Below are positions 11,745 to 22,920 of a stretch of DNA of 64,000 bases, piece after piece (the first letter of the stretch is position 1; each line of letters starts with the position of its first letter). The stretch covers positions 26,985,137-27,049,136 of the forward strand of contig OY986967.1 of NCBI GenBank assembly GCA_963920575.1, in the 5' to 3' direction. The translations under genes were made by a program, and so were the position numbers. The DNA comes from Narthecium ossifragum. Lineage: Eukaryota; Streptophyta; Magnoliopsida; Dioscoreales; Nartheciaceae. Under the pieces are notes generated by a model, which saw nothing but the letters and a program-made list of their open reading frames with translations, did no database searches and had not been told where the DNA came from.

Positions 11745-13682
11745 ATGGATTCTGCTGCAGCTGACAAACCTCATGCAGTCTGCGTTCCATATCCAGCGCA
11801 AGGTCATATAACGCCTATGCTGAATCTGGCCAAGATACTCCACTCCAAAGGCTTCCACATAACCTTCGTCAACACCGAGTACAACCACCGCCGCCTCCTC
11901 CGGTCCCAAGGCTCCTCAGCCCTCGACCGCCTTCCCGACTTCCGCTTTGAGGCCATAACGGATGGTCTGCCGCCGTCCGACGACGATGCCACCCAGGACA
12001 TCACCGCCCTCTGCATTTCAACCATGAAAAATTGCCTAGCTCCTTTTCGCGGTCTCCTGTCGAGGCTTAACGACCCATCGTCGGATGGGCCGCCGGTGAC
12101 ATGCATCATCGCCGATGCCATCACGACCTTCGCTCTTGACGCCGCGGAGGAGCTCGGAGTCCCTGGGACCTGCTTCTGGACCTCCAGCGTTTCCTGTCTA
12201 TTGTGCAGTGCTCACTTACAAGATCTTATTGACAGAGACATCATACCTCTCAAAAGTAAGCAATATCTTGCATATTGCCATCTCGAATCACTAATACTTA
12301 GCTTAGTGCCATTGTTCCATATTTGGGATGCATAGGCATAGCATTTGTCTTCGAATTTGTCAAGAGAGAGAGAGAGAGTTCTATTTCCTAGACCTTAGTT
12401 GATCAGAAAGGGTTTCAAAACTTACACCACCGGAACAGGACAGGCCCTGTTCGAGGTTCTGTTCCAGGCTCACCTAACCAAACCTCAAAGCGCAGCTGTG
12501 TGCCGAGCAATATTTGGTTATGGAGATGTACTTCAGTCTTCAGCTATAACTTAGATTTTCGAAATTCATCCGCATGATTTTGGTTTCGTATGGAACCATG
12601 TGACCAAATCAGACTGTTTCACAGATTGAAGTTGTTAAATCTTACAACAGATTGTTTCATAGTGAACACAAAATCCCATATTATCTCCTATGAAAGTTTC
12701 CACTTTAATTGTAAGTAAAATGTTGTTAGCATCTTGTCTAATTTGTGCAGGTATGGATGATTTATACACGCATACTGTGATCGACTGGCTACCAGGTTTA
12801 GATGCTATACGCCTGAAACACTTGCCGAGCGGTGCTTTGACGACAGACATACATGACCCATTGCTAAATTTCGTACTACATGGGATACGAAGGCTCCAAA
12901 TGGCCTCGTGTATCCTCCTCAACACATTCGATGACTTCGACCGTGCGGTTCTCGACGGCTTGTCTCCGATGCTCCCCCCTCTCTACACCATTGGCCCCTT
13001 GCACTTGCTCTCCAACAACACGGCCAAGAGCTCGCTCGAGTTCGTAGGATCGAACCTGTGGAAGGAGCAACCGGGTTGCCTAGATTGGCTGCAAGGGAGG
13101 AAGCCGAGGTCCGTCGTGTATGTAAACTTTGGCAGCATAACAGTGATGGCCAACGAGCACCTGATCGAGTTCGCATGGGGGCTTGCGAATAGCGCGTATG
13201 ACTTCTTATGGGTCATCCGGCCTGACCTTGTGAAGGACGAGTCTGCTGTGCTTCCACATGAATTGCTAACAGCAATCGAGGGGCGAAGCTTACTCGCCAG
13301 CTGGTGCCCACAGGAGCAAGTGCTGCACCATCCGTCGGTGGGGGGGTTCCTGACGCATTGCGGGTTGAACTCCATACTGGAAAGCATAAGCAGCGCTGTG
13401 CCCATGATATGCTGGCCATTTTTCGCCGACCAACATATCAACTGCCATTACTTGTGCAACAAATGGGGTGTCGGATTGGAGATCGATGCGGATGTGAAGA
13501 GAGAGAAGGTGGAGCGGATGGTAAGAGAGCTGATGGATGGAGAGAAGGGGAAAGAGATGAGGAGCAGGGCATTAGAGTGGAAGGAGCTTGCGGTCAGGGC
13601 AACCCAAGAAGGTGGTACTTCTTTCCAGAACATAGAGAAATTAGCGGAAGAGGTACTTTTACTAGCAGGCAAAACCAAGTAA
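11745..13682 (+). CDS. UDP-glycosyltransferase, UGT85-like (UGT-1)
   Basis: A two-exon gene: 11745-12255 and 12751-13682, phase-1 intron with GT (12256) and AG (12749-12750) borders, giving 480 aa, the usual family size. I chose the Met directly after the GA/G tract because it aligns with the other copies; an upstream ATG would only add translated GA repeat. Family 1 UGTs move glucose from UDP-glucose to small acceptors in the cytosol; UGT85 members act on cyanohydrins, cytokinins, terpenoids and aromatics. Visible landmarks are the catalytic His21 in PAQGHITP, its probable Asp124 partner in IIAD, and the PSPG donor box at residues 355-398 ending in ADQ. Oddity: the invariant Trp of HCGWNS (PSPG position 22, residue 376) is Leu (TTG at 13365-13367). 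Acceptor unknown; family assignment is strong. Confidence 0.92.
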
Positions 13683-16658
13683 ACTTTGACAAAGAAGAGC
13701 TCTTTATGCTACTATGGTATATTATGGCCCCATATGATAAGATTGGATTCAAAGACCTATCATGGAGAATACATGAGTATTCATTTACCTGCAAAAGCAC
13801 GAGCAAAAAGTGTTACATGAACTATCATGCTCACCTTTCACGTTTCCCACTTCCTGCCCAAATTCCACTTTGATACTTAATTCAGGAATCAAGAGAGCAC
13901 AAAAGCCATTAACCCCTCTGATTTCCTGCCTAATTCCTGGTGGTTTTGTTAATGAACGTAGCATTGTTAATGTGTTTATTTAGGGTGGTTGTATACTGAA
14001 AGGTAGTTGTGATCCTTCTTATTGATTGTTGTAAAAAATTTGTTACAGGCTTGCGTTACTGACAAATCAGCTTGCAAGAATCTATTTTTGGTTGTAATTG
14101 CAACAGTATTTGGTCTACATTTTTTTTGAATTTATTGCTTAATTGTTGTTAGAGAGAATCATAGAGATGTGATGGATTTGTTCATGATGTAGCTAGCTAT
14201 CATTGTTAATGTGTTGATTCAGGGTGGTTGTATACTAAAAGCTTATTGTGATGCTTTGTATGCATTCTTTTGTCTAAAGGCTTGCATTGCTGCCAAACAG
14301 CTTGCAACACTCTATTGTCGGTTCTAATTGAAATTGTATTTGGTTTAGTTTTGTTTGAGTATTAACCAGATATGTTCGGTAACCAAGTATATGTCTCCAT
14401 GACCTTCATAGCTGACTGATACTGACAATGCGAGTTGAGCATGCAGTCTATATTGGAAGACCGGCCACCTGTTTATATGAAGTGATCAAACATCATCTAT
14501 CCTTTTTCAGCTTACTTCGTCTAATCCTCCTCGGATCCGATTTCCTCTATTTGTCCTTCTCTTTCTGCTTTACTTCTTTTTCCTTTTGTTGTCTCAACTT
14601 CAGGGCTTCTCAAGACCCTGCGGTATTCAGACTTTAGAGTTGCAATTCTTTAACATTCTTCTAAAACTGGAAGAAACCATTTCCCTATTCAATCTGTTTG
14701 CTGAAGTATGTGATCTTATATTGGAGTCCTTGGTCTAGTGTTTGGACTAATATGTAATACATGCGTACTTAATAGTAGGTCAGCTTCTTCTCCTTTGTGA
14801 GGTTATCATTGAATCAAGATCAGAAGTTTTGTGAAGCCAATACCTCTCATGTGCCAACGCTTGTTTGATATTTGATACCTCTTATTCAACTGAACATGTG
14901 GTGTTTTATGTTGGCTGTTATCGTCTGTTTAGTTAGTCAGATTTTTGGGATACAGGCTTGCATGTAAGGCCCTTAATTCTTGCAATAGTGTTGCTAATTG
15001 TTTCTGATAGTCGATGACGAATTGTGGAGTCTTGTACTTTGGCACCCGTAGATGCCATTATTTGCACTCTCATCTCCCACATTCTGCCTTTCTTCTTTCT
15101 TTTTTTCCCCTTTTTTTTTTGCGTAGATGCATGTTGCTTTTGTGTTACATTTTTCACAGTGATGTTTGGAAGTGTTTGATTATTCTGAGTTTCTATTCTA
15201 TTCATTAGATTCGCAGAGATTTGATCTTCACCATAATATCTTCATTGCGACATATAACTAGATGTGGAATGCTTGTTAATTGTGTTACTTGTAGCCTATT
15301 TAATGTTGTGTCGTTGAAATGGGGAGATGGTAGTTCTCCCTCTATGTTCTGGAAATTCAATCACAGATAGATTGATTGGCATAAAATTTCCAGGTTGAAC
15401 AAAATGGTTAACCGACAAACTCTGCATGTTATGTTGAGAAGAGTCGTCAAATGTTTTGAACGGGAAACTAAGTTGGATGTGCTTAAATATGTATCTCCTC
15501 TGATGCAACTTAGGATTTAGGCTCTGGTAAGGCCTGAATTATGGTTAATGTTTCATCCAAAGTGGATCAGTTTCAGCCAAAATCCACTTGGAAAACACTA
15601 AGGTGATTGGGTTTCAACTGAAGCTACTGGTTTTGGCCTTTGCCAAAGCTACTATTTTCTGGCCTTCTCAAAGCTGCAATATTTCTGCAATAATGATGTA
15701 AGAAAAGCATGTGTAAGTGAGAACTTATTAGCACTTCAAATTTGTTGTCAGTTTGAGGTCATAACTTCATTAAAATGGAGTGAATGTGAATCAATCCCAA
15801 GCAAGCAATTGAAGGTGATTAGCCAAATTTTCTGCATTTAAGCTGATGAGTGAAAAATTTTCATTAACAGAAACTTTTCTTTTTCAGTTACATTCTATTT
15901 TCTCATTCCTTTGCTTTAAGTTGTCTGAAATCTAAGATCTAAGCTGCCTGAAAGCCAAGGGACACTGGAATTAGAACTTCTCAGTTCGGCTTTCAGGCTT
16001 GCCGAAACCAAAACTGAACACTATTTTAAAACTTTTGTCGAAGTTATATGTATATATAGAAGCCGTTTCGATGCTTTTCTGTAAGATAAGGCTACAGATA
16101 ATGGCAAAGATGGGATCAATTGTGAAAGATGTGTGCTCAAGCAACCTTGTATGACCTCAATAAAGTTACAGGGTCAATTGCTGCAAAATAAGTCAATTCT
16201 AGTGGATATCAATAAGTAAACAACTAAAAGTATACCCTTGTGTGTATTTCCTGTGCATTAAATGAAGCATGTTTGATCTCGATCTTAATAGGAGTCTCCT
16301 CAAATTTAGTTTCTATGCTTATAGGTGGTTCTGACCAGCTGAGATTTTGAGAGATTTTGTCCAGAACAAGAAATGAACTGATTAAAAAATTTTAATCGTG
16401 TCCCTTATATCTTAGCCAGCCTCTTGATCCAGGCAGCTATATCGGCCTATCCTCGAGATAGCGCGTTTGTTGTTAAAAAACATTCTGATTTTGATTGCGG
16501 CCTGAAGTTGTACTTGCTTTAAGATATTTTGAATTGCACATTCTATTATTCGATCTAGTGCATGGTCATAGCTTGGTCTCTGGGGTTCTGTTATTGTTCA
16601 TCACTTTTATAAATTCTGTTGATTGAGTTGAACATCTGTTTATTGTTTTCCGTCGCAG
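13683..16658. other. Non-coding stretch with an internal direct repeat
   Basis: About 3 kb without a recognisable gene. A block of roughly 150 bp at 13958-14110 is repeated imperfectly at 14203-14355 (both start near CATTGTTAATGTG and contain GGGTGGTTGTATACT and CAGCTTGCAA), with a weaker echo near 14950. The T-rich, plus-strand intron-like composition leading up to the E2 exon at 16659 suggests that part of this may be former intron sequence of that gene. I found none of the expected upstream E2 exons. Confidence 0.4.
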
Positions 16659-17190
16659 ACATACTATATGATTCATGGTCTCCAGCAATGACTATAAGCT
16701 ATGTCTGTATCAGCATTCTATCCATGTTGTCAAGCTCGACCAAAAAGGTTTTCTTACCTTCTTACGAGCATCATAATTATCTTTTGCACACAATCAGGTT
16801 TGTTGCAGTATCCTTTTTATTTTGAGCACTGATTTGTGTATATGGATAAGTCACATGCCACCTAGTGGGATACCGATGGTTTGATCTAGCTCTTGGATAC
16901 CGAAAGGCTAGATCAAGCCATCGCCATCTCATTATCGGATTAGATCAAACAATTCAATCAGCAGTGAGATATCGATTGACTGATGTCATATCAATCAATT
17001 GATAGTATCAATCGATAGTAGGCTACTGATAGGTGACATGTGTATTACACGTGTCACATGTCTATATACATGAACTTTTTTTCTTTATTTTTCGGTGTAG
17101 CAACGACCTGCTGTCAATGACCGCTATGTGAAAAATTGCGAGAATGGTTGGTTGCCAATGGCATTTTCTTTTCGGAAAATTAGTGTTTAG
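16659..17190 (+). pseudogene. Ubiquitin-conjugating enzyme E2 fragment (last two exons)
   Basis: Exon 16659-16747 reads DILYDSWSPAMTISYVCIS followed by ILSMLSSSTKK, after a CGTCGCAG acceptor. Exon 17101-17190 reads QRPAVNDRYVKNCENG followed by a short unrelated tail and TAG, after a GGTGTAG acceptor. This matches the C-terminal half of plant UBC16/17/18-type E2 enzymes, which carry ubiquitin as a thioester. The active-site Cys exon and everything upstream are not present nearby, and the family's usual ending (an RSPKETRWWFHDDKV-like tail) is replaced, so this is a gene fragment rather than a working E2. The frame is still open across both exons. The intron (16748-17100) contains a TCGGTA-type repeat. 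Confidence 0.75.
16868..17035. repeat. TCGGTA-type inverted repeat block
   Basis: A run of short inverted motifs (ATACCGAT, GGTTTGATCTAG/CTAGATCAAGCC, ATCAATCGATAG) of the same flavour as the blocks at 21211-21335, 22301-22440 and 51247-51690. It lies in the intron of the E2 fragment. No clear ends or target duplication. Confidence 0.5.
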
Positions 17191-17814
17191 TCTCTTTTGG
17201 AGACTTTATTTGCTGTATAGTCTCCTTGAAAGATTTTAAGCCATTTAGTCCTCTTTTGGACAGCTGTACTTTTTTTTATCTCTAGAATACCCTTTATGTA
17301 TTTTTTTAAATGAGAGATGGATGAATAGTTTTGAATTAGGTGGTTGACATTAAATGGAGTGGTTGGGAATATATACACCTATTCCCAATACATGAAAGGC
17401 ATGAATGCATCCACTTTATGGCTGGATGCATGCATTAATGTGGGCATTAATAGGAAAAACGAAAATACTGGAAAATACCAGAAAATAGGGAAATTGTCGG
17501 AAAAAAATGAGAAAAAATGGTAGAAAAGTATAAAAAAATACCGGAAATATAAAAAAAAAATTGGAATTTTTTTGGGAGCAGGCATTAACGGTAAAAACGG
17601 AAATTACTGAAAAGTAGAAAAAATTAATGGGAAATAGGAAAATATGCGAAAAAAATGGAAAAATGGCATAAAAGTAGGGAAAATTAATGGAATATAGGAA
17701 TTTTTTGCGGAATTTTTTTTAAAGTAATTACTAAATATTGGGAAGTGATTACCAAATATTGGGATGTGACTACAAAATAATGAAAGTGATTACCAAATAT
17801 TTGGAAGTAATTAT

Positions 17815-18720
17815 CAATTTATGGGAAGTAACTACAAATATTGGTAGTTACTTCCCAGTTTTCCTACCTTTTTCTGGGATAGTAACTACAAATTATGGAA
17901 AAGTAACTACAATTATGGGAAGTAACTACAAATATTGGTAGTTACTTCCTAGTTTTTCTACCTTTTTCTGGGATAGTAACTACATATTATGGAAAAGTAA
18001 CTACAATTATGGGAAGTAACTACAAATATTGGTAGTTACTTCCCAGTTGTCCTATCTTTTTTTTGTGATAGTAACTACAAATTATGGAAAAGTAACTACA
18101 ATTATGAGAAGTAACTACAAATATTGGTAGTTACTTCCCAGTTTTCCTACCTTTTTTATGCGATAGTAACTACAAATTATTGAAAAGTAACTACAATTAT
18201 GGGAAGTAACTACAAATATTGGTAGTTACTTCCCAGTTTTCTTACCTTTTTTATGCGATAGTAACTACAAATTATGAAAAGTAACTACAATTATGGGAAG
18301 TAACTACAAATATTGGTAGTTACTTCCCAGTTTTCCTACCTTTTTTCTGCGTTAGTAACTTCAAATTATGGAAAAGTAACTACAATTATGGGAAGTAACT
18401 ACAAATATTGGTAGTTACTTCCCAGTTTTCCTACCTTTTTCCTGCGATAGTAACTACAAATTATGGGGAAGTAACTACAATTATGGGAAGTAACTACAAA
18501 TATTGGTAGTTACTTCCCAGTTTTCCTACATTTTTACTGCGATAGTAAGTACAAATTATGGGGAAGTAACTACAATTATGGGAAGTAACTACAAATATTG
18601 GTAGTTACTTCCCAGTTTTCCTACCTTTTTTCTGCGTTACTAACTACAAATTATGGAAAAGTAACTACAATTATGGGAAGTAACTACAAATATTGGTAGT
18701 TACTTCCCATATTATTGGTA
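17815..18720. repeat. Tandem array, 94-95 bp unit, about ten copies
   Basis: The core TATTGGTAGTTACTTCCCAG recurs at a spacing of 94-95 bp (starts of TGGTAG at 17842, 17936, 18030, 18125, 18220, 18314, 18409, 18504, 18599 and 18694). Each unit contains the inverted pair AACTAC...GTAGTT, so each can fold. Degenerate copies extend to about 17730 on the left and to the assembly gap on the right. Confidence 0.92.
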
Positions 18721-18961
18721 GTTACTTCCCAGATTATTGGTAGTTACTTTACAATTTCCTGGGAAGTAACTACAAATAATTACTATAAAAATTGGTACAA
18801 AATTTTTGTGCGAAGTATTTACAAAATTTTCTAGAAAACTTTGCTAAAATGTTATTACAAATTTTTTTTGAAAAATAAGTACAATCTATGGGAAGTAACT
18901 ACCAATATACCAATATTGGTAGTTACTTCCATGAATCCTAAAGTATCTACCAATATTTTAC

Positions 18962-19161
18962 NNNNNNNNNNNNNNNNNNNNNNNNNNNNNNNNNNNNNNN
19001 NNNNNNNNNNNNNNNNNNNNNNNNNNNNNNNNNNNNNNNNNNNNNNNNNNNNNNNNNNNNNNNNNNNNNNNNNNNNNNNNNNNNNNNNNNNNNNNNNNNN
19101 NNNNNNNNNNNNNNNNNNNNNNNNNNNNNNNNNNNNNNNNNNNNNNNNNNNNNNNNNNNNN
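18962..19161. other. Assembly gap (200 N)
   Basis: A run of exactly 200 N, a conventional placeholder for a gap of unknown size. It abuts the tandem array and removes the promoter and the first ~45-50 codons of UGT-2, so copy number of the array and integrity of UGT-2 cannot be judged here. Confidence 0.99.
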
Positions 19162-20750
19162 GCCGCCTCCTCCGGTCCCAAGGCTCCTCAGCCATCGACC
19201 GCCTTCCCGACTTCCGCTTTGAGGCCATACCGGATGGTCTGCCGCCGTCCGACGACGATGCCACCCAGGACATCATCGCCCTCTGCATTTCAACCATGAA
19301 AAATTGCCTAGCTCCTTTTCGCGGTCTACTGTCGAGGCTTAACGACCCATCTTCGGATGGGCCGCCGGTGACATGCATAGTCGCCGATGCCACCATGACC
19401 TTCGCTCTTGATGCCGCCGAGGAGCTGGGTGTCCCTTGGATCGCCTTCTGGACCTCGAGCCCTTGCAGCCTATTGTGCGTTGCTCACTTCCAACACCTTA
19501 TTGATAGAGGCATTATACCTCTCAGAAGTAAGCAGCTATCTACCATCCTCCAAATATTGCCGTCTTGAATACAAATCACTTATTCCAGTCATTCCATGGT
19601 TCTACATTTAGCTTCAATTTCTTAACTCTAAGGAAAAAGGTAACAAAATTAGTGAGGATCTCTTGGGCAATTTTAATATTAATAGTCGCCGATTGTGCCT
19701 ATTTCTTGTTCTTGGGCTGTTTTACAGAGCTTTGGGTGATGAGAATGGTTCCTCTTCTTGTACTATGGATTGGCCAATGTCACCATTAATCTTGTATCAT
19801 ACATGTAGGTATGGATGATTACACCAATGGATACATCGATACCGTGATCGACTGGATTCCAGGCCTTGAGGACATGAGTTTGAGGCATTTCCGAAGACCG
19901 CCCTGACGTTCGACATAAGTACCAACCCAATACTCACTTTCCTGCTACATGAGATACCCAGGTTTCAAAGGGCCTCAGGTCTCATTCTCAACACATTTGA
20001 TGAGATCGACAACGCAGTTCTTGATGGCTTGTCTTCGATCCTCCCCCCTCTGTACCCGATTGGTCCCTTACACTTGCTCTCCAACGCCATGGCCAAGAGC
20101 GACCTCGACTCCATAAGCTCGAGCCTGTGGAAGGAACAACCAGATTGCTTAGAGTGGCTGCAAGGGAGGAGGCCAGGGTCCGTCGTGTATGTAAACTTTG
20201 GCAGCATAGCAGTGATGACCAACGAGCAGCTGATCGAGTTCGCATGGGGCTTGCAAACACCAAGTATGACTTCTTATGGGTTATCCGGCCTGATCTCGTG
20301 AAAGGCGAGCCGCCAGTGCTTCTTGATCAAGAGCTGCTACGTGCTATCAAGGGGCGAAGCTCGCTAGCTCAATGGTGCCCACAGGAGCAAGTGCTGGGCC
20401 ATCCGGCGGTCGGGGGATTTCTGACGCATTGCGGATGGAACTCGATCATGGAGAGCATAAGCAGTGCCGTGCCCATGGTATGCTGGCCATTTTTTGCAGA
20501 CCAGCATACCAACTGCCACTTCTTGCGCACCAAATGGGGCGTCGGCTTGGAGATCGATGCGGATGTGAAGAGGGAGAAGGTGGAGGAGATGGTAAGAGAG
20601 CTGATGGAGGGAGAGAAGGGGAATGAGATGAGGAACAAGGCGTTGGAGTGGAAGGAGGCTGCATTTAGAGCAACCGGAGCAGATAGCACTTCCATCAAGA
20701 ACATTGAGAAGATGGTCAAAAATTTACTTTCATCAAACAAAACCATGTAA
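19162..20750 (+). pseudogene. UGT85-like glycosyltransferase, 5'-missing and frameshifted (UGT-2)
   Basis: Exon 1 emerges from the gap at 19162 and ends at 19527; exon 2 starts at 19809 after an ATGTAG acceptor and ends with the stop at 20748-20750. The N-terminal ~45-50 residues, including the catalytic His, lie in the gap. Compared with its sisters, exon 2 has lost one C near 19892 (TTCCGAAG for TTCCCGAAG) and one G near 20250 (TGGGGCTTGC for TGGGGGCTTGC), each shifting the frame. The PSPG box (from 20373) is intact and ends in Gln (20502-20504), as in standard glucosyltransferases. Both lesions are in homopolymers, so sequencing error is a real alternative to pseudogenisation. The exon 1 part is very close to UGT-1, pointing to a recent tandem duplication. 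Confidence 0.85.
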
Positions 20751-20984
20751 CTTGATCAGAGCTAGACCACATGGGATTTGGAGGGCCAACTAATGCTGAT
20801 GTCCTGGTCAATAGCCATGTTAGGAATTAATGTTGTTCTTGTTTCTATCCCAAGATCTTATATTTTGGTATAGATAAACTTGCTAATTAATTGCGTTAGC
20901 AATGTTTTGTATCCACATTTTCTTCGGCACAGGAGATCCTTATGCAGTTATGCTGATGAGATTGGAACTTTTTTCCCTCACAAA

Positions 20985-21500
20985 CTTGTCGTTTGGGGAT
21001 TTAACCCCAAAATTGAACTACAAGAGAGGAAGCTCATGAAGTCTGACGTTTGAAACTTTGGCCGAATAAGAGTGATGACAAGCACGAGGTACTGGTTGAG
21101 TTGGAATGGGGGCTTGCAAATAGCAAGTATTACTTCTTGGGTCGTGACTGGGGTACATGCACAAAGACTTGTACCTCGTACATGCTCCTCAATGTCTAAC
21201 AATTGAGGGGCCTAATCCATCGGTAGAACACTACCGATGGATTAGGTGACTCAATCGGTAGACATCTACCGATTAGATGATTAAGTCAGCTAATTCATCG
21301 GAAGTCTACCGATGGATTAACCGACTCAATCGGTAGACATGGATGTGTTGCGTACATGGCCATATCGTTTTCCTTAGTTCTTATGGATCATTCCAATTTA
21401 ATTTGACTAGAGCGAGTCTGTGTTTCAGTAGAATTCCTAAAAGCCATCAAGGAGCGAAGCATTCTTGTCCAAAGGAGCTCAAGTGTTGTAGCATATGATG
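20985..21500 (+). pseudogene. Decayed UGT85 exon-2 fragment
   Basis: 21010-21165 matches the UGT exon-2 segment around VVYVNFGSI...AWGLANSKYDFL (AAACTTTGGC, GATGAC, TGGGGGCTTGCAAATAGCAAGTAT) with many small indels. 21428-21500 matches the following segment (GAATTCCTAAAAGCCATCAAGG, GCGAAGC, then a degraded start of the PSPG box). The two parts are separated by the hairpin block at 21211-21335. The 3' flank of UGT-2 immediately upstream also resembles the 3' flank of UGT-4, so duplication units here extended beyond the coding region. Confidence 0.7.
21211..21335. repeat. TCGGTA hairpin array inside the UGT fragment
   Basis: 21211-21226 and 21231-21246 are perfect 16-nt inverted arms with a 4-nt loop. 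A second hairpin (AATCGGTAGA/TCTACCGATT) follows at about 21253, and further TCGGTA/TACCGA pairs continue to about 21335. The same motif occurs at 16868-17035, 22301-22440 and 51247-51690. Confidence 0.8.
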
Positions 21501-21589
21501 ATAAGTTGTGACTTTTTAGAGAAAATTTATCAGAGCCGTGAATTGTGTACATGGCTATGTGGTATGTGCAATTGCGCATGTCTCCAATC

Positions 21590-22293
21590 TAGGGATGGCA
21601 ACGGGGCGGATTGGGGCGGGGATCTTCAAAACCGTCCCATTCTCCATTAAAAAACCATGCCCCAAAACCGCCCCATTCCCCACGGAGATTAGCGGGTTCG
21701 TACCGTCTCCATACCAAACGGGGTTAGGGGAGCCACGGATCACCACGGTTTAGCACAAACACTTACAAAATCATAATCATGAATAATTCTCAAACCATTG
21801 AACCACATCTAAAGATTCTATATCGCAATTGACTAAATATTTTGGTCCAAGTACTACATCACTCACTACGCAACCGGGCATAATATAGTTTAAACATAAC
21901 TAAATCCAAAAAAAATATAAAGATTAGAGAAAAATAAGTTAACGATTCAAAAAAACTCTTGGTAAAACACCATTGAGAACAAAAAAAAACCATGGGTGAA
22001 TCCTTCTTTAGCGTGTGAAAAGCTCTAACTTCACCCACTAACCCCACTTCTAAACACTAACCCCATTACTATATAGGGTATTTTAGTAATTTAATTGTTG
22101 GAGCGGGGCAGATATGGAGCGGGGCGGGGAATCGGTTCGGGGAAAAACCTATACCAAACTTGCCCCATTCCCCGCGGGGATCTATTGGGTTCTACCAAAC
22201 CCATATCCACGGGGCAAAATCACGGATTTGGGGCAAGGAATCGGGGTGGAACGGTTCAGTTCCCCATCGGTTCGGTACAAATTGCCATCCCTA
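21590..22293. mobile_element. Non-autonomous hAT element with 8-bp target duplication
   Basis: A 704-bp element beginning TAGGGATGGCAA and ending TTGCCATCCCTA, flanked by CTCCAATC on both sides (21582-21589 and 22294-22301). Inverted termini and an 8-bp duplication are the hAT signature. Both ends are rich in GGGGCGGGG-like motifs, with an AT-rich centre. No transposase. It landed inside a TCGGTA-type repeat. A diverged relative lies at 45478-46220. Confidence 0.88.
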
Positions 22294-22300
22294 CTCCAAT

Positions 22301-22452
22301 CGGTAGTAAGATATCGATGTATTGATCTAGTCCATCGGTAAAACAATATTGATGGACTAGATCAATTGATCGATATATACATACCGATAGAATATACCAA
22401 TGATCGAATCGGTAGGTATTGGTAGTGAGATACCGATCAAAATTCATATATG

Positions 22453-22506
<54 letters not shown>

Positions 22507-22920
22507 TTATATGAATATATGAATAATAAAATTTAACTTTATTGCATCATTATGTAAACATTATATGAATAATATATATATAACATTATATGAATAATAT
22601 ATATTAAAATATATTCAATAAAGTTACGTAAACATTAAGATTATGTGAACATTATTTTAATCTCAATAAAGTCATTATATTATTTTAATCTCAATAATAT
22701 ATATATTATTCATATAATGTTCACATAATAATGCAATAAAGTTAAATTTTAATATATATATATATATTAAAATATTAATGTATATATATTAAATTTTAAC
22801 TTTATTGCTTCATTATGTGAACATTATAAGAATAATATATATATTATTGAGATTAAAATAATGTTCATATAATTTTAATGTTTGCATAACATCATTGAAT
22901 ATATTTTAATATGTTCCCCG
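22301..22920. repeat. AT-rich inverted-repeat region with (AT)n microsatellite
   Basis: 22301-22440 continues the TCGGTA-type repeat. 22455-22504 is an uninterrupted (AT)n tract. 22505-22915 is built from inverted and direct copies of ATTATATGAATAATATAT and TTTTAATCTCAATAA motifs. No coding potential. Confidence 0.8.

Noticed and set aside
12983..13441. Long minus-strand ORFs opposite the UGT exons (similar ones at 20369, 24612, 41161 and 44440)
   Set aside because: Mirror frames of GC-rich coding exons; they recur at the same place in every paralogue and match no family.
15014..15208. Short ORF in the 13.7-16.6 kb region as an E2 exon
   Set aside because: Contains none of the expected E2 motifs (HPH, NGHICL, PEHYPMEAP).
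18841..19396. ORFs running across the N gap
   Set aside because: They depend on untranslated N residues; only the downstream part belongs to UGT-2.
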